In this document: in pieces, positions 52,166 through 61,558 of the stretch | Numbering within the stretch: the stretch's first letter is position 1 | Layout of the letters: each line of letters opens with the position of its first letter | Assembly (NCBI RefSeq): GCF_003334855.1 | Contig: NZ_QOWE01000028.1 | Location: 1-64,000 of the forward strand | Length of the DNA: 64,000 bases | Source of the DNA: Larkinella punicea | GTDB taxonomy: Bacteria > Bacteroidota > Bacteroidia > Cytophagales > Spirosomataceae | Direction of reading: 5' to 3' | Made by a program: the position numbers and the translations under genes | Notes under the pieces: generated by a model | Database searches by the model: none | Seen by the model: the letters and a program-made list of their open reading frames with translations, nothing else | What the model was told of the DNA's origin: nothing

Positions 52166-53649
52166 AGCTCTTACGGATTCACATCATTTCAGCCGATACG
52201 TGTGGCGGACTGCTCGATGGGCTCGACATTTCATTGCGCCCTCAAATGGATGAGCAAACAACCTTCACACCCCTGTGTCTGCTGGGCGCCAACGGCACCG
52301 GCAAATCGCAGTTGCTTCAGGTGCTGGCCGAAATGTTCCAGTCGGCCTTCCATGCCGTGGTGTGTCAGGAGGAACGCATCGAAGGAAACCCCGGTTTGCA
52401 GTTCGAAGTCGACTACCTGATCCGGCCCCACGGCAGTCCGGCAACGGTTCACGTCCGAATCTCGCGTCAGGCGCAAACGAAACGCCGACCGGTGGTGACG
52501 ATCCGGAAACTAGTGGACGGAGCCTGGATAAACTGCGAACTGACCGCGCCCGAAACGAAGGAATTGCTGCCCAGCAAGGTGGTTGGGTATTCGTCCGGGG
52601 ATAACGAGACGCTGAGTTTGCCTTTCCTGCTGAGCCGGAGCGGTTATGCGGAGGAAGTACGCGAGAGTGCCATTGATCGTGCTACCCAGTCTACCGGTAT
52701 TCAGGATACGCGCCTGATGCTGATCGACTACGGAACGCACCTGGAAGTGCTGGTTGCCAATCTGCTGCTGGGCAGTGACGAACAGCGTTCCGCCCTGCTG
52801 AAATACGCCCACCTGGACGACCTGCATTCTTTCCGATGCAGCATTCAACTGGCCCACGGGGCGGCTCCCCGCGCACCAGCCCGCGCCGGCAAGCAGTCGA
52901 AACGGAAAGGCATTCAGCTCACGGATGAACTCGAAGAATATCTGACCCGGCTGCAACGCTGTGCCACCTGCTACCAGTACGATGACAAAACCGAAACCTA
53001 CACCTTTGACTTTCTGGTGGATACCGAAACCAAAACCGCATTTCGGTTTTTCTGGAAAACCGCCTTCGACCTGTATTCGGCTTTTCACAAACTCGCCATG
53101 CTGAATGATCTCGTGATTCCCAAACACGCCCGCGAACGGTTTAGCAAAGAAACCAAAGCGCGTCGGTTTGCCTCGCGGTTGCCGGAGCCGCAGGATGAAG
53201 ACAAGGTTTTCCGTTTCGAACGGGTGAACTTTCACGCCCGGAATCATACCACCATTGTCGATTATGTGTCTCTTTCCGACGGTGAACATCAACTGGCCCA
53301 GCTCCTGGGAACTTTCAGCATGATTTCGTTTTCGAATGTCCTCTTTTTGCTCGACGAACCCGAATCGCACTTCAATCCGGTCTGGCGAATGAACCTGATG
53401 GATCGGCTGCGGGAACTGCCGACGTCGGACGGGAAGCGCAGCGACCACGCGGAAACCATCCGGCAGGACTGCCTGATTACCACCCATTCGCCCTACCTCC
53501 CCGCCGATCTCCCCAAAGAAAAGGTCTTCATTTTCAGCCGCGCGCCCCTTACCCGGAAAGTAGAAGTGAGCCGCCCGGATCAGGAAACCTACGGGGCCAC
53601 ATTCGACACGATTCTCCGGTCGTGTTTCGGCGTTCGCACCAGCCCTTGA
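52162..53649 (+). CDS. Restriction-system-associated AAA/ABC-type ATPase
   Basis: A 495-residue SMC/RecF/OLD-like ATPase. Walker A is GANGTGKS (42-49). An ABC-like signature, SLSDGEHQLAQ (about 370-380), is followed by Walker B LLDEPESHF with D398/E399 and an H-loop ITTHSPYLPADL. The central part has two long inserts, one of them basic (GKQSKRKGIQL). It matches what is annotated as the restriction-system-associated AAA ATPase family, usually next to type I genes. It overlaps hsdS by 4 bp. No nuclease (TOPRIM) domain is evident. It could power or gate a defence response in place of the missing HsdR motor, which is inference. Confidence 0.88.
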   Translation: MKLLRIHIISADTCGGLLDGLDISLRPQMDEQTTFTPLCLLGANGTGKSQLLQVLAEMFQSAFHAVVCQEERIEGNPGLQFEVDYLIRPHGSPATVHVRISRQAQTKRRPVVTIRKLVDGAWINCELTAPETKELLPSKVVGYSSGDNETLSLPFLLSRSGYAEEVRESAIDRATQSTGIQDTRLMLIDYGTHLEVLVANLLLGSDEQRSALLKYAHLDDLHSFRCSIQLAHGAAPRAPARAGKQSKRKGIQLTDELEEYLTRLQRCATCYQYDDKTETYTFDFLVDTETKTAFRFFWKTAFDLYSAFHKLAMLNDLVIPKHARERFSKETKARRFASRLPEPQDEDKVFRFERVNFHARNHTTIVDYVSLSDGEHQLAQLLGTFSMISFSNVLFLLDEPESHFNPVWRMNLMDRLRELPTSDGKRSDHAETIRQDCLITTHSPYLPADLPKEKVFIFSRAPLTRKVEVSRPDQETYGATFDTILRSCFGVRTSP

Positions 53650-53659
53650 GGAAAACGCA

Positions 53660-53694
53660 TAAAAAACACCCTGTCAGCAAAACCGGCAGGGTGT
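53660..53694 (-). terminator. Terminator of the second secreted-protein gene
   Basis: ACACCCTG pairs with CAGGGTGT. Read on the minus strand, the stem is followed by TTTTTTAT. It lies 21 bp past the stop of the gene at 53715. Confidence 0.75.
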
Positions 53695-53714
53695 CTGGTA
53701 TACACAAATAAACA

Positions 53715-54854
53715 TTAATTCAGGTCATTCAGCAGCACGCGTTTGGCGTAGCCGAAGTGGCTCGTTCGCATCTGGACGATTTTCAGGGACGGTGTGGCCA
53801 GACCGGAGGGCGTTACCTGCAAAACATACCGCGTCGCGCCCATTTTTTCAACTGAACCCAGATTAGCAATGCCCCGCAGATCCACCACCGCGAACGCAGG
53901 GTCCGGCGCATTGGTCTTCACTTCGATCCGGCCCCGTTCCAGCGCCAAAACCTCAAAATAGAACCCGTCGGCATCGTACGTCAGCCCCAGAATTTTCGAA
54001 AATTCAAACCGGCCGTCGCGGTCGACCTGCCGCAAGCGGTAATAATTCGTTCCCTTTTGCGGAGCTTCATCCGTAAAACCGTATGCCTGCATCGATTCGG
54101 AGAAACCCTGGGAAACCACCCGGCCAATGGCTTCAAAGGCTTTGGCGTCGGTGCTGCGCTCCACAACGAAATAGGCACTGTTGGATTCGAAGGTGGTTTG
54201 CCAGCCCAGTAACATCTGGTGTTCGACCCGCTTGCCACTGAACGACGCCAGCCGCACGGGCATAGCGGGTTCATCATCCCAGGTAAAGTCGCCAATATAA
54301 ATTTCCTGCGATTCTGGAAGAGCAAAAGCTGGTCCGGCGCAGTACTGGATGGTTACTTCGGTGACCGGACTACTGAACGTAACCAGATTCTGGGCTAAAG
54401 CAACGTCACTGTTTATACCCGTAACGGTATTGCCACTCACGGTATTGGTAGCCGCCGACCCAATACTCGGACTAACCGGTGTTCCTCCGTTGCTGCCCGA
54501 AACCGTTACAACATCCTGATAGTCACTATCCCCATCCGCGTAATCAATATCGATCAGGTTGAAATTCAGGTTACTGACGGGTTGCGAAAACGTGATTTTT
54601 ACCGAAACACAATTGCCGCTGGCGGGAAAATCAGCCGCAAGCCGCAAACCCGTCGGACGGCCGTTGGGTTCGTTCGCATTGAGCGACGATGTACTGCCCG
54701 TCGTCTCAACGCCCACACTGACCGGGGCATTTCCAACCGTCGGATAGGTGTGATTGAACGAGCCGTCCGGATAGGTATTCCAATCCAAATCCTGCGCCGA
54801 TCCTCCCAGGCTGAGCAGGATGAAAGAAATCAGAAGTAGAAATTGTATCTTCAT
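53715..54854 (-). CDS. Secreted T9SS-type protein, copy 2
   Basis: A 379-residue paralogue of the protein at 47771-48898. The signal is MKIQFLLLISFILLSLGGSAQ and the start is set there. The N-terminal beta-sandwich (DLDWNTYPDGSFNHTYPTVG) has diverged, while the second half is almost the same as copy 1 at DNA level (363 bp at about 96%). Because both genes lie on the minus strand they are direct repeats around the restriction-like module. The likely history is duplication followed by gene conversion, or insertion of the module within a duplicated gene. The product is probably on the cell surface; its partners are unknown. Confidence 0.75.
   Translation of the reverse strand: MKIQFLLLISFILLSLGGSAQDLDWNTYPDGSFNHTYPTVGNAPVSVGVETTGSTSSLNANEPNGRPTGLRLAADFPASGNCVSVKITFSQPVSNLNFNLIDIDYADGDSDYQDVVTVSGSNGGTPVSPSIGSAATNTVSGNTVTGINSDVALAQNLVTFSSPVTEVTIQYCAGPAFALPESQEIYIGDFTWDDEPAMPVRLASFSGKRVEHQMLLGWQTTFESNSAYFVVERSTDAKAFEAIGRVVSQGFSESMQAYGFTDEAPQKGTNYYRLRQVDRDGRFEFSKILGLTYDADGFYFEVLALERGRIEVKTNAPDPAFAVVDLRGIANLGSVEKMGATRYVLQVTPSGLATPSLKIVQMRTSHFGYAKRVLLNDLN
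53901..54263. repeat. 363-bp direct repeat, right copy
   Basis: The right-hand copy of 47948-48310, in the same orientation. The two copies bracket hsdM, hsdS and the ATPase gene. Confidence 0.85.
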
Positions 54855-55199
54855 TGAGATAGTTGTTTGTAGTTGCAAGCAAGTAATCGTTTTTTATTTT
54901 AATACGCAAGTAAACCGCAAAATTTTGCCCGGAAACGGATGAGAGACATTACGAAACAAGAATTTACGAACTGATAATCAGATCGTACCGGTTGCAAAGC
55001 TGCTGATTTCGACCAAAATTGGCGCGTAATCCCGCCCGTTTGGGGAGTTACTAAAACGATACGCCTGCACAACAACAGAAACAGCCCTGCAACGGGCGAC
55101 AACCAGCGGGTGCCGCCCGTTGCAGGGCTGTTTCTGTTCACTCAAAATCCGATGAATCCGTGTCTTTGCCGGGTTTTTGACCGGTTTATAAAACCGCCT
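54855..55199. other. Intergenic spacer with a hairpin
   Basis: A 345-bp gap between the secreted-protein and GH2 genes. It contains a 25-bp perfect hairpin (55074-55138) and nothing that looks like a gene. Confidence 0.7.
55074..55138. repeat. 25-bp perfect hairpin
   Basis: The arms 55074-55098 and 55114-55138 are exact reverse complements of 25 bp around a 15-nt loop. The core GCCCTGCAACGGGCG resembles other mobile palindromes of Bacteroidota. A long stem with AACAGAAA flanks can also serve as terminator for the convergent-facing GH2 gene. Confidence 0.85.
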
Positions 55200-57134
55200 T
55201 TATTTGAACAGGGGCGCGTGGATTTCCCGCAATGTCTCAATCGGAATCTTGATAATTTCCCGGTCGTAGGTCAGCAGGCCGTTGACCTCGCCTTCCACAT
55301 CCGTCGTTTGGGTATACACCGCTGCCGAAACGCCGTTCTTCTGGTACATTTCCACCATTTTGGCGTATTTGGTGCGATACGCCTTCAGAACCGCATCTTT
55401 ATCTTGATAGGTCTGGTAGCCCCAGTTCCGTTTGCCGGGGTCCCACAAATGTCCGGTAATCGGCCAGCCGATGCCGCCGAACTCACCGACGACAATCACC
55501 CGGTCTTTTTTGGGTTCCGGCACATTGGGCACTTCTTCATAGGTGTGAATGTCGAAGAAATCGCCCGCGCCCAGGTCAGACCAGCCGCTGGCGGCATTGA
55601 CCAACCGGCTGGGATCAAGTGCTTTCACCCAATCCGCCAGCCGAACATTGTCATACTGGCCCCAGCCTTCGTTGTGTACCACCCAGGTCACAATGCTGGG
55701 GTGATTGTGCAGGCGGTTCATCATCCGGCGTAGTTCCAGTTCAAACTGCTCCTTGCCTTTCGACCGGCGCAACGGTTCGACAACCTCCTGACGACCCATA
55801 TCCTGGCCGCTCAAAAAACCGGACGGCATGTCCTGCCAAACCAGCAAACCCAGCCGGTCGCAGTGGTAATAATACCGGTCGGGTTCCACCTTGATGTGTT
55901 TCCGCAGCATATTGAAACCGGATTTTTTCAGAAAATCCAGTTCAAAAACCATCGCTTCGTCCGACGGAGGTGTCAGCAAACTCCCCGGCCACCAGCCCTG
56001 ATCGAGCGGACCGTTCTGGAATACCGGTTTGTTATTCAGCAACATCATGGGCTGCCCGGCGATCTTGCCCGGCCCCATCGACATTTTCCGCATCGCGAAA
56101 TAACTCGTCACGGCATCGACGGCATTGCCCGTTACCTCGGCTTTGGCATAAGCCGACCGCTCGGCGTCGTTGTGACGCGGGCGGTTGCGGTTTTCGGCTC
56201 CGGGAAAGGGGTCTTTCACCGTCACCAGTTCCGCTTTCAGGTTGTAGAGAAACGGACTGTCGGGCGACCAAAGTTTCGGATTTTTGATGGGCAGATAGGC
56301 CACCCGCCCCGACCGAACCAGCAGACTCGCAACGGTTTGGGTTCCGTCCAGCGCCGTTAACCGGATGGCGCTCGTTGGGTTGGTGAGGGGTCGGTTTAGC
56401 AGCACTTCCACCCGCAACCGGCTGGAATCCAGCTCCGGGGTGAGCCGAACTTCTTCAATGTAAGCCGGGTTGGGAACTGGTTCGAGCCAGACGGTTTGCC
56501 AAATGCCCGACACCGGGGTATACCAGATGCCTCTGGGGTCGAACACCTGTTTACCGCGTGGCTGTTCACCGTCGGTGGTGGGGTCCGTCACACCCAGAAC
56601 CAGTTGATTTTGACCCGATTTCAGAAAATCCGTGATATCGAATTCAAACGCATCCGAGCCGCCGACGTGCGATCCGACCAAACCGCCGTTGACCCACAGA
56701 TTGCATTCGTAATCCACCGCACCAAAATGCAGCAACACCCGCTGCCCGTTCCAGTCGGTGGGGATCGTCACATTCCGGCGATACCACAGCCGTTGATCCG
56801 ATTTGAGTGATTTCGTTACTTTCGAAAGCGTTGATTCCACGCAGAAAGGCACCAGAATTTGCCCGTCGAAATTGGCGGGCTGGCCTTCGGTTTTGGACCG
56901 GATGGCGTATTCCCACATTCCGTTCAGGTTCTGCCAATTGGCCCGCACCAGTTGCGGACGCGGGTAGTCGCGCCAGGCGTTTTCGGGCGTCACCTGTTTT
57001 TCCCAGCGACTCAGAATGGCCGCCGTGGCCGGGCCGGTTGCATTGGTTTGCGCCCGAACAGACGGAAGGAGAACTACGCCAAAAAGCGCACAGCACAGAA
57101 AGATATCAAAGGAACGTCGAATTGGGTGTTTCAT
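55200..57134 (-). CDS. Glycoside hydrolase family 2 protein
   Basis: A 644-residue exported GH2 enzyme: signal (FLCCALFGVVLLPSVRA), jelly-roll sugar-binding domain (residues about 45-225, SEEN from VTIPTDWNGQRVLLHFGAVD), Ig-like domain (about 230-320), then a TIM barrel. The acid/base is E489 (VVHNEGWGQYD) and the nucleophile E551 (VVGEFGGIGWP). The N-terminal part NLNGMWEYAIRSKTEG is typical. Family members are beta-galactosidases, beta-mannosidases, beta-glucuronidases; this short version lacks the extra C-terminal domains of LacZ. It probably cuts a beta-linked sugar in the periplasm, substrate unknown. It ends 60 bp beyond a perfect hairpin. Confidence 0.9.
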   Translation of the reverse strand: MKHPIRRSFDIFLCCALFGVVLLPSVRAQTNATGPATAAILSRWEKQVTPENAWRDYPRPQLVRANWQNLNGMWEYAIRSKTEGQPANFDGQILVPFCVESTLSKVTKSLKSDQRLWYRRNVTIPTDWNGQRVLLHFGAVDYECNLWVNGGLVGSHVGGSDAFEFDITDFLKSGQNQLVLGVTDPTTDGEQPRGKQVFDPRGIWYTPVSGIWQTVWLEPVPNPAYIEEVRLTPELDSSRLRVEVLLNRPLTNPTSAIRLTALDGTQTVASLLVRSGRVAYLPIKNPKLWSPDSPFLYNLKAELVTVKDPFPGAENRNRPRHNDAERSAYAKAEVTGNAVDAVTSYFAMRKMSMGPGKIAGQPMMLLNNKPVFQNGPLDQGWWPGSLLTPPSDEAMVFELDFLKKSGFNMLRKHIKVEPDRYYYHCDRLGLLVWQDMPSGFLSGQDMGRQEVVEPLRRSKGKEQFELELRRMMNRLHNHPSIVTWVVHNEGWGQYDNVRLADWVKALDPSRLVNAASGWSDLGAGDFFDIHTYEEVPNVPEPKKDRVIVVGEFGGIGWPITGHLWDPGKRNWGYQTYQDKDAVLKAYRTKYAKMVEMYQKNGVSAAVYTQTTDVEGEVNGLLTYDREIIKIPIETLREIHAPLFK

Positions 57135-57290
57135 GGATGTAGGGTAATTTCTTCACGAACTTCTTCTCCAAAAGCTTCGTGAGGTAACGACCTACTTCTT
57201 TCGAAATAAAACCCCGTTCCAATGACCAGAACCCCGTTTATTGAATCCTGTAATTGATAAATAGAAATCGGTATTCAAAATGATTTCAAT

Positions 57291-57433
57291 AGCCCACGGT
57301 TTTAACCGGAGGATGACGGGGTAAAAAATGGACGGCTAATAACCGTTTTAACGGTTTCTGGATTTTAAACCGTTAAAACGGTTATTGATGCTGGATGTTT
57401 CTTCGAGGTCCCACGATTGAAATCGTGGGCTGG
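57291..57433. repeat. Four-hairpin composite REP-like element, second copy
   Basis: The palindromes are AGCCCACGGTTTTAACCGGA (57291-57310), AACCGTTTTAACGGTT (57341-57356), AAACCGTTAAAACGGTT (about 57367-57383) and CCCACGATTGAAATCGTGGG (57410-57429). The order and spacing match 25047-25182. It fills the 328-bp gap between the GH2 and M28 genes, where I see no gene. Confidence 0.85.
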
Positions 57434-57462
57434 TATTTTTGAATTTATGGTTCATTCCAGCC

Positions 57463-59652
57463 CTATTTTTTCCCTCCGCCCAAGGTCGCCGGATTGCCCG
57501 CAGCCATGCCTTCCACCAGCGTTCCCAATCGGTCGCTCAGCGTTTGGATGGCTTTCTTGTAGCGGGCTTCCAGATCGGGCAGGTTGGCGGTCGATTTCAG
57601 GGAAGCTTCGTAGAGCAGGCCCGGCAACATCCACGACGCGTATCCGCTGTTCGGGTCCGAGGAGGCATATAACGAGCGATACCACGACCCGAACGCCATG
57701 CCTTTGGGGTCGATAAACGACTGCTCCAGTTGCCGCATGGTCTTGTTCAGTTCGGCCAGTTTGTCGGTGCGACCCGCCTGCAAATAATTCTGGCGGGCGG
57801 TTTCGGCGGCTTCAGCATTCTTTTTCAGATCGACCACCGCCGTCAGCAACGGTTCAATGGAATAGGTCGGCGCATAGGCTTTGATGGCTTTTTCGGCGGC
57901 TTTCAAATGAGTCGAAAGATCGTTGGCATAGCGCACCAGATCGTAGGGCAGCACGTCGGCATTGGCCAGCCGCAACGTCATGGTTCCCACCACCTGCTCC
58001 ACCATCGGCCCCATTTTGTAAGTCGGATCGGCAAATTTATCGTAGAAAAACAGGTCGTCGTAGGACGAATGGTAGAGCGTCGGCCCACCCGTTCCGGCGT
58101 TCAGCGACGGAATGCCGACGTGCATGTAGGGCGCAATGTGATCCGAACCACCGCCCAGGTTGCCGATAACCGGCTCGTTGACGACCGTAGCCGGTGCCGA
58201 TGAGGCAATGCCGACGGTGCTGCCACCCCGGCGACCGCCCTGCGCTAGCCAATGCTCATAGACGGTTTTGTTGGAATCGGGGTATTGAACAGCCTGCGTG
58301 GCTTCAATCAGAATCTTTTTCAGAGACGGCGACGCGCTGGCCCCGAAATTCCGGCCCGATACGGCGGCATCATAATTCATGTAGGCAACGGCTTTCTGCG
58401 TCAGTTCATCCCGAAACTGCTCCGCCCATTCCGCCGAGCCGATAACGCCGAACTCTTCGGCATCCCAGTGCGCTATTTTGATCGTCCGCCGGGGTTTTTG
58501 ACCGGTTTTTGCCAGTTTGCCCAACGATTCGGTTAGGCTCAGCAACATCGCCGTGCCGCTGTTGGGATCGGTGGCTCCGAACGACCAGGCGTCGTAATGG
58601 CAACCGGCAATGATCCATTCGTCGGGAAATTCCGTTCCGACCATCGTCCCGACCACTTCATAAATCCGGGTAATGGCTTTTTCCTGCTTCACCATCAGCC
58701 GCACTTTCAGGGCCGAACCGCCTTCCAGACGGTACGTAAACGGCAAGCCGCCCTGCCAGCCCGTCGGAACGGCTTTGCTGCCCGTCATGCGTTTCAGAAT
58801 TTCGGTGGCCGAACCGTACGGAATGGGCGTCACCGGAATGGTGTGCAGGGCAACATCCTTTGGATCGAGCCGTTTGATTTTGGTTTTTCCGTCGATCGGC
58901 AGCGCGGGTTCGCCGGGTGTCAGTGGGTCACCGGTGTACGGAACCGTCAGCAGCGATCCGCGCTGAATGACGCTCTCGCTGGGTTGTGGCCCTTCCGGAA
59001 ACGTCAGTCCTTTCGTATACCCGTTGTCGGCCGGATCGGTGTAAATAATGACCCCGGCGGCTCCGGCGGCCTGGGCAAACAGGGCTTTGTAGCCCCGGAA
59101 ATTACCGCCATAACGCGCCATGACGATTTTTCCCTGCACCGAAATGCCCATCGCCTTCAGTTGCTCGAAGTCTTCCTTGCGTCCGTAGTTGGCGTAAACG
59201 ATTTCCGCTGTCACATCGCCCGAACCGGAATAGGCATTCCAGCCCGGCATCAGGCGCGGGTCTTTGGCGTATTTGTCCTCCGCAAAAAGATACTCCCGAA
59301 TGTTCAGCGGCTGGCGAATGGGTTCTACCAGTTCGACGGCAATTTCGCCCGGACCTTTCGGCAAATAAATGTCGTGCGGGTAAATATCGACCTGCCAGCC
59401 CGCTTTCCGCATGGTTTCGGCAATGTAGTCCCGAACCTTCTCATTTTCAGGCGTTCCGGCCACGTGGGGCACACTGCTCAGCATTTCGAGGTGCTTTTTG
59501 AAAGCCGCCGACGACTGGTGTTTCTTGAATTCGGCTTCCGCTTTTTCCTCAGTGGCCTGACGAGCGGGGGTAAAACCGGTAAACTTTTGGGCCTGTGCCG
59601 CGGTCAGACTCAACGCCAGCCAAAGCACTGAGCAAACGGAGTTGTGTTTCAT
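57463..59652 (-). CDS. M28-family metallopeptidase (glutamate carboxypeptidase II-like)
   Basis: A 729-residue exported zinc peptidase. The signal is VCSVLWLALSLTAAQA. A PA (protease-associated) domain is inserted at about residues 120-330. The di-zinc site is visible as H in IAGCHYDAWSFGATDPNSG, the catalytic EE and Asp in HWDAEEFGVIGSAEW, and the last His in GGGSDHIAPYMHVG. The C-terminus is a helical dimerisation-like domain (SFIDPKGMAFGSWYRSLY). The organisation is that of GCPII/TfR-like aminopeptidases or carboxypeptidases. It is divergent from a DUF885 peptidase with a 124-bp spacer. The products are likely amino acids released from peptides outside the inner membrane. Confidence 0.9.
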   Translation of the reverse strand: MKHNSVCSVLWLALSLTAAQAQKFTGFTPARQATEEKAEAEFKKHQSSAAFKKHLEMLSSVPHVAGTPENEKVRDYIAETMRKAGWQVDIYPHDIYLPKGPGEIAVELVEPIRQPLNIREYLFAEDKYAKDPRLMPGWNAYSGSGDVTAEIVYANYGRKEDFEQLKAMGISVQGKIVMARYGGNFRGYKALFAQAAGAAGVIIYTDPADNGYTKGLTFPEGPQPSESVIQRGSLLTVPYTGDPLTPGEPALPIDGKTKIKRLDPKDVALHTIPVTPIPYGSATEILKRMTGSKAVPTGWQGGLPFTYRLEGGSALKVRLMVKQEKAITRIYEVVGTMVGTEFPDEWIIAGCHYDAWSFGATDPNSGTAMLLSLTESLGKLAKTGQKPRRTIKIAHWDAEEFGVIGSAEWAEQFRDELTQKAVAYMNYDAAVSGRNFGASASPSLKKILIEATQAVQYPDSNKTVYEHWLAQGGRRGGSTVGIASSAPATVVNEPVIGNLGGGSDHIAPYMHVGIPSLNAGTGGPTLYHSSYDDLFFYDKFADPTYKMGPMVEQVVGTMTLRLANADVLPYDLVRYANDLSTHLKAAEKAIKAYAPTYSIEPLLTAVVDLKKNAEAAETARQNYLQAGRTDKLAELNKTMRQLEQSFIDPKGMAFGSWYRSLYASSDPNSGYASWMLPGLLYEASLKSTANLPDLEARYKKAIQTLSDRLGTLVEGMAAGNPATLGGGKK

Positions 59653-59776
59653 AGATGAGCAGGTTGTTCAGGTTAACAGGCCTAAAAGTTACAGAATAGT
59701 TGGCAAAAATCGTTTTTGGCCGAATATTTTCCGGTTTTTATTATACAATAACTACTTTAGTGAATTGAAACCACCG

Positions 59777-61531
59777 ATGAAACCGCCCATGAAACCACCG
59801 TTTACCCGTTCCGTCCTTTCCTTCCTGCTTTTTGTCGGCCCACTGGTGGCATTCGCTCAACCGAATCCGGCGAACGGATTATACCGGCAAACGAGCGATG
59901 TTCATCATCTGCTGACGAACTATGAAGCCGATCGGGGCAGTCTCAGCCGGTTTTACACGCTTGAAAATTCGCCCGAACGGCGGGAGCGTTTCAAGACGTT
60001 TCACACCGATTACCTGCGGCAATTGCAGCAACTGGATTTTGACCGGATGAACACCGACAGCCGGGTGGATTATCTGCTGTTTCAACGAAATCTGAAGAAA
60101 GCGCTTCAGGAATTAACGGACGAAGAACGAGAGGTTAACCAGACCAAAGACTGGTTTCCGTTTGCCGACAAAATCTACGCACTGGAAAAATTCCGTCGGC
60201 GCGGAATGCCGTTGGTGGCCGAGCAGGTAGCTGCGGACCTGAACACTATTGGGAAACAAATTTTAACGGTTCGGAAGGTGGTTGAGAAAACCGAGAAGAT
60301 CGAACCAGCGCAGGCCCGGCGCGCCGAAGGAACCGCCAAAGGCTTGCAGGCCGCCCTGAAAAGCGTCTTTACGTTCTACAATGCCTACGACCCGCAGTTT
60401 AGCTGGTGGGTACCGGAACCCTACCGAAAAACCGACAGCTTGCTGACGACGTATACGGCTTTGCTGGCTAAAAAAGTCACAGAAGCGGCCCCGGCCAAAG
60501 ACGACGGCAGCGGTATTTCGGGCATTGCCGTGGGCCGTGACGAACTCCTCCGGCAGCTTCAGTTTGAACTCATTCCATATTCGCCGGAAGAACTGGTCGA
60601 CATTGCCAACCGCGAATTTGCGTGGTGCGACCGGGAGTTGCTGAAAGCCTCGCAGGAAATGGGGTTTGGCACGGACTGGAAAGCTGCCCAGGAAAAAGTC
60701 AAAAATACCGCCGTCCCGACCGGCAAACAGCCGGAACTGATCTTACGTCTGTACGATGAATCCATTGCGTTCCTGAAAAAAAACGACCTGGTAACCATTC
60801 CGCCCATCGCCGAAGAAACCTGGCGGATGAACATGATGGCAGCCGCCCGGCAGAAAGTATCGCCCTTTTTCCTGGGGGGCGAATCCATCCTGATTTCGTA
60901 TCCGACGAACACCATGGAACACGAGGATAAGCTGATGAGTATGCGGGGCAACAATCCGCATTTCTCCCGCTCGACGGTTCATCACGAACTCATTGCCGGA
61001 CACCATCTCCAGGGGTTTATGAACAACCGGCACAAGACCTACCGCAATTTCGACACGCCGTTCTGGACGGAAGGCTGGGCCTTATACTGGGAAATGATTC
61101 TGTGGGACATGAAGTTTCCGCAGTCGCCCGAAGACCGGATCGGGATGCTGTTCTGGCGGATGCACCGCTGCGCCCGCATCATTTTTTCGCTGAATTACCA
61201 CCTCGGCAAATGGTCCCCGCAGCAGTGCATCGACTTTCTGGTGGACCGGGTTGGCCACGAGCGCGCCAATGCCGAGGGCGAAGTGCGCCGTTCGTTCGTG
61301 GGCGGCTATCCCCCGCTCTACCAACTGGCTTACATGACGGGCGGTTTTCAGTTTTACGGCCTGAAAAAGGAATTCGTGGACAGTAAAAAGATGACCTACA
61401 AGCAATTCCACGACGCCATTTTGCAGCTCAACGCCATGCCGGTCGAAATGATCCGGGCCATTCTGACCAATCAGAAACTGAGCAAAGATTTCAAGACCTC
61501 CTGGCGGTTTTATGAGAAAGACGGGAAGTAA
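59777..61531 (+). CDS. DUF885-family probable metallopeptidase
   Basis: A 584-residue exported protein of the DUF885 family (M32/M3-like helical zinc proteins, often annotated as X-Pro-dipeptidase-like). The metal motif is H403-E404-LIAGHH, with a further glutamate in FWTEGWALYWE. The starting region repeats MKPP three times (MKPPMKPPMKPPFTRS) ahead of the signal (VLSFLLFVGPLVAFAQ), so ATG at 59777 and 59789 are both possible. Frame continues upstream to 59642 without family features. It is divergent from the M28 gene. Enzymatic activity is inferred from motif only. Confidence 0.86.
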   Translation: MKPPMKPPFTRSVLSFLLFVGPLVAFAQPNPANGLYRQTSDVHHLLTNYEADRGSLSRFYTLENSPERRERFKTFHTDYLRQLQQLDFDRMNTDSRVDYLLFQRNLKKALQELTDEEREVNQTKDWFPFADKIYALEKFRRRGMPLVAEQVAADLNTIGKQILTVRKVVEKTEKIEPAQARRAEGTAKGLQAALKSVFTFYNAYDPQFSWWVPEPYRKTDSLLTTYTALLAKKVTEAAPAKDDGSGISGIAVGRDELLRQLQFELIPYSPEELVDIANREFAWCDRELLKASQEMGFGTDWKAAQEKVKNTAVPTGKQPELILRLYDESIAFLKKNDLVTIPPIAEETWRMNMMAAARQKVSPFFLGGESILISYPTNTMEHEDKLMSMRGNNPHFSRSTVHHELIAGHHLQGFMNNRHKTYRNFDTPFWTEGWALYWEMILWDMKFPQSPEDRIGMLFWRMHRCARIIFSLNYHLGKWSPQQCIDFLVDRVGHERANAEGEVRRSFVGGYPPLYQLAYMTGGFQFYGLKKEFVDSKKMTYKQFHDAILQLNAMPVEMIRAILTNQKLSKDFKTSWRFYEKDGK

Positions 61532-61558
61532 ACGGTTTTGTGGTTCAGACAGACAGTC

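Noticed and set aside
47771-54854. Composite transposon carrying the hsdM module
   Set aside because: The flanking repeats are coding parts of secreted proteins, with no transposase and no terminal inverted repeats; recombination between paralogues explains it better.
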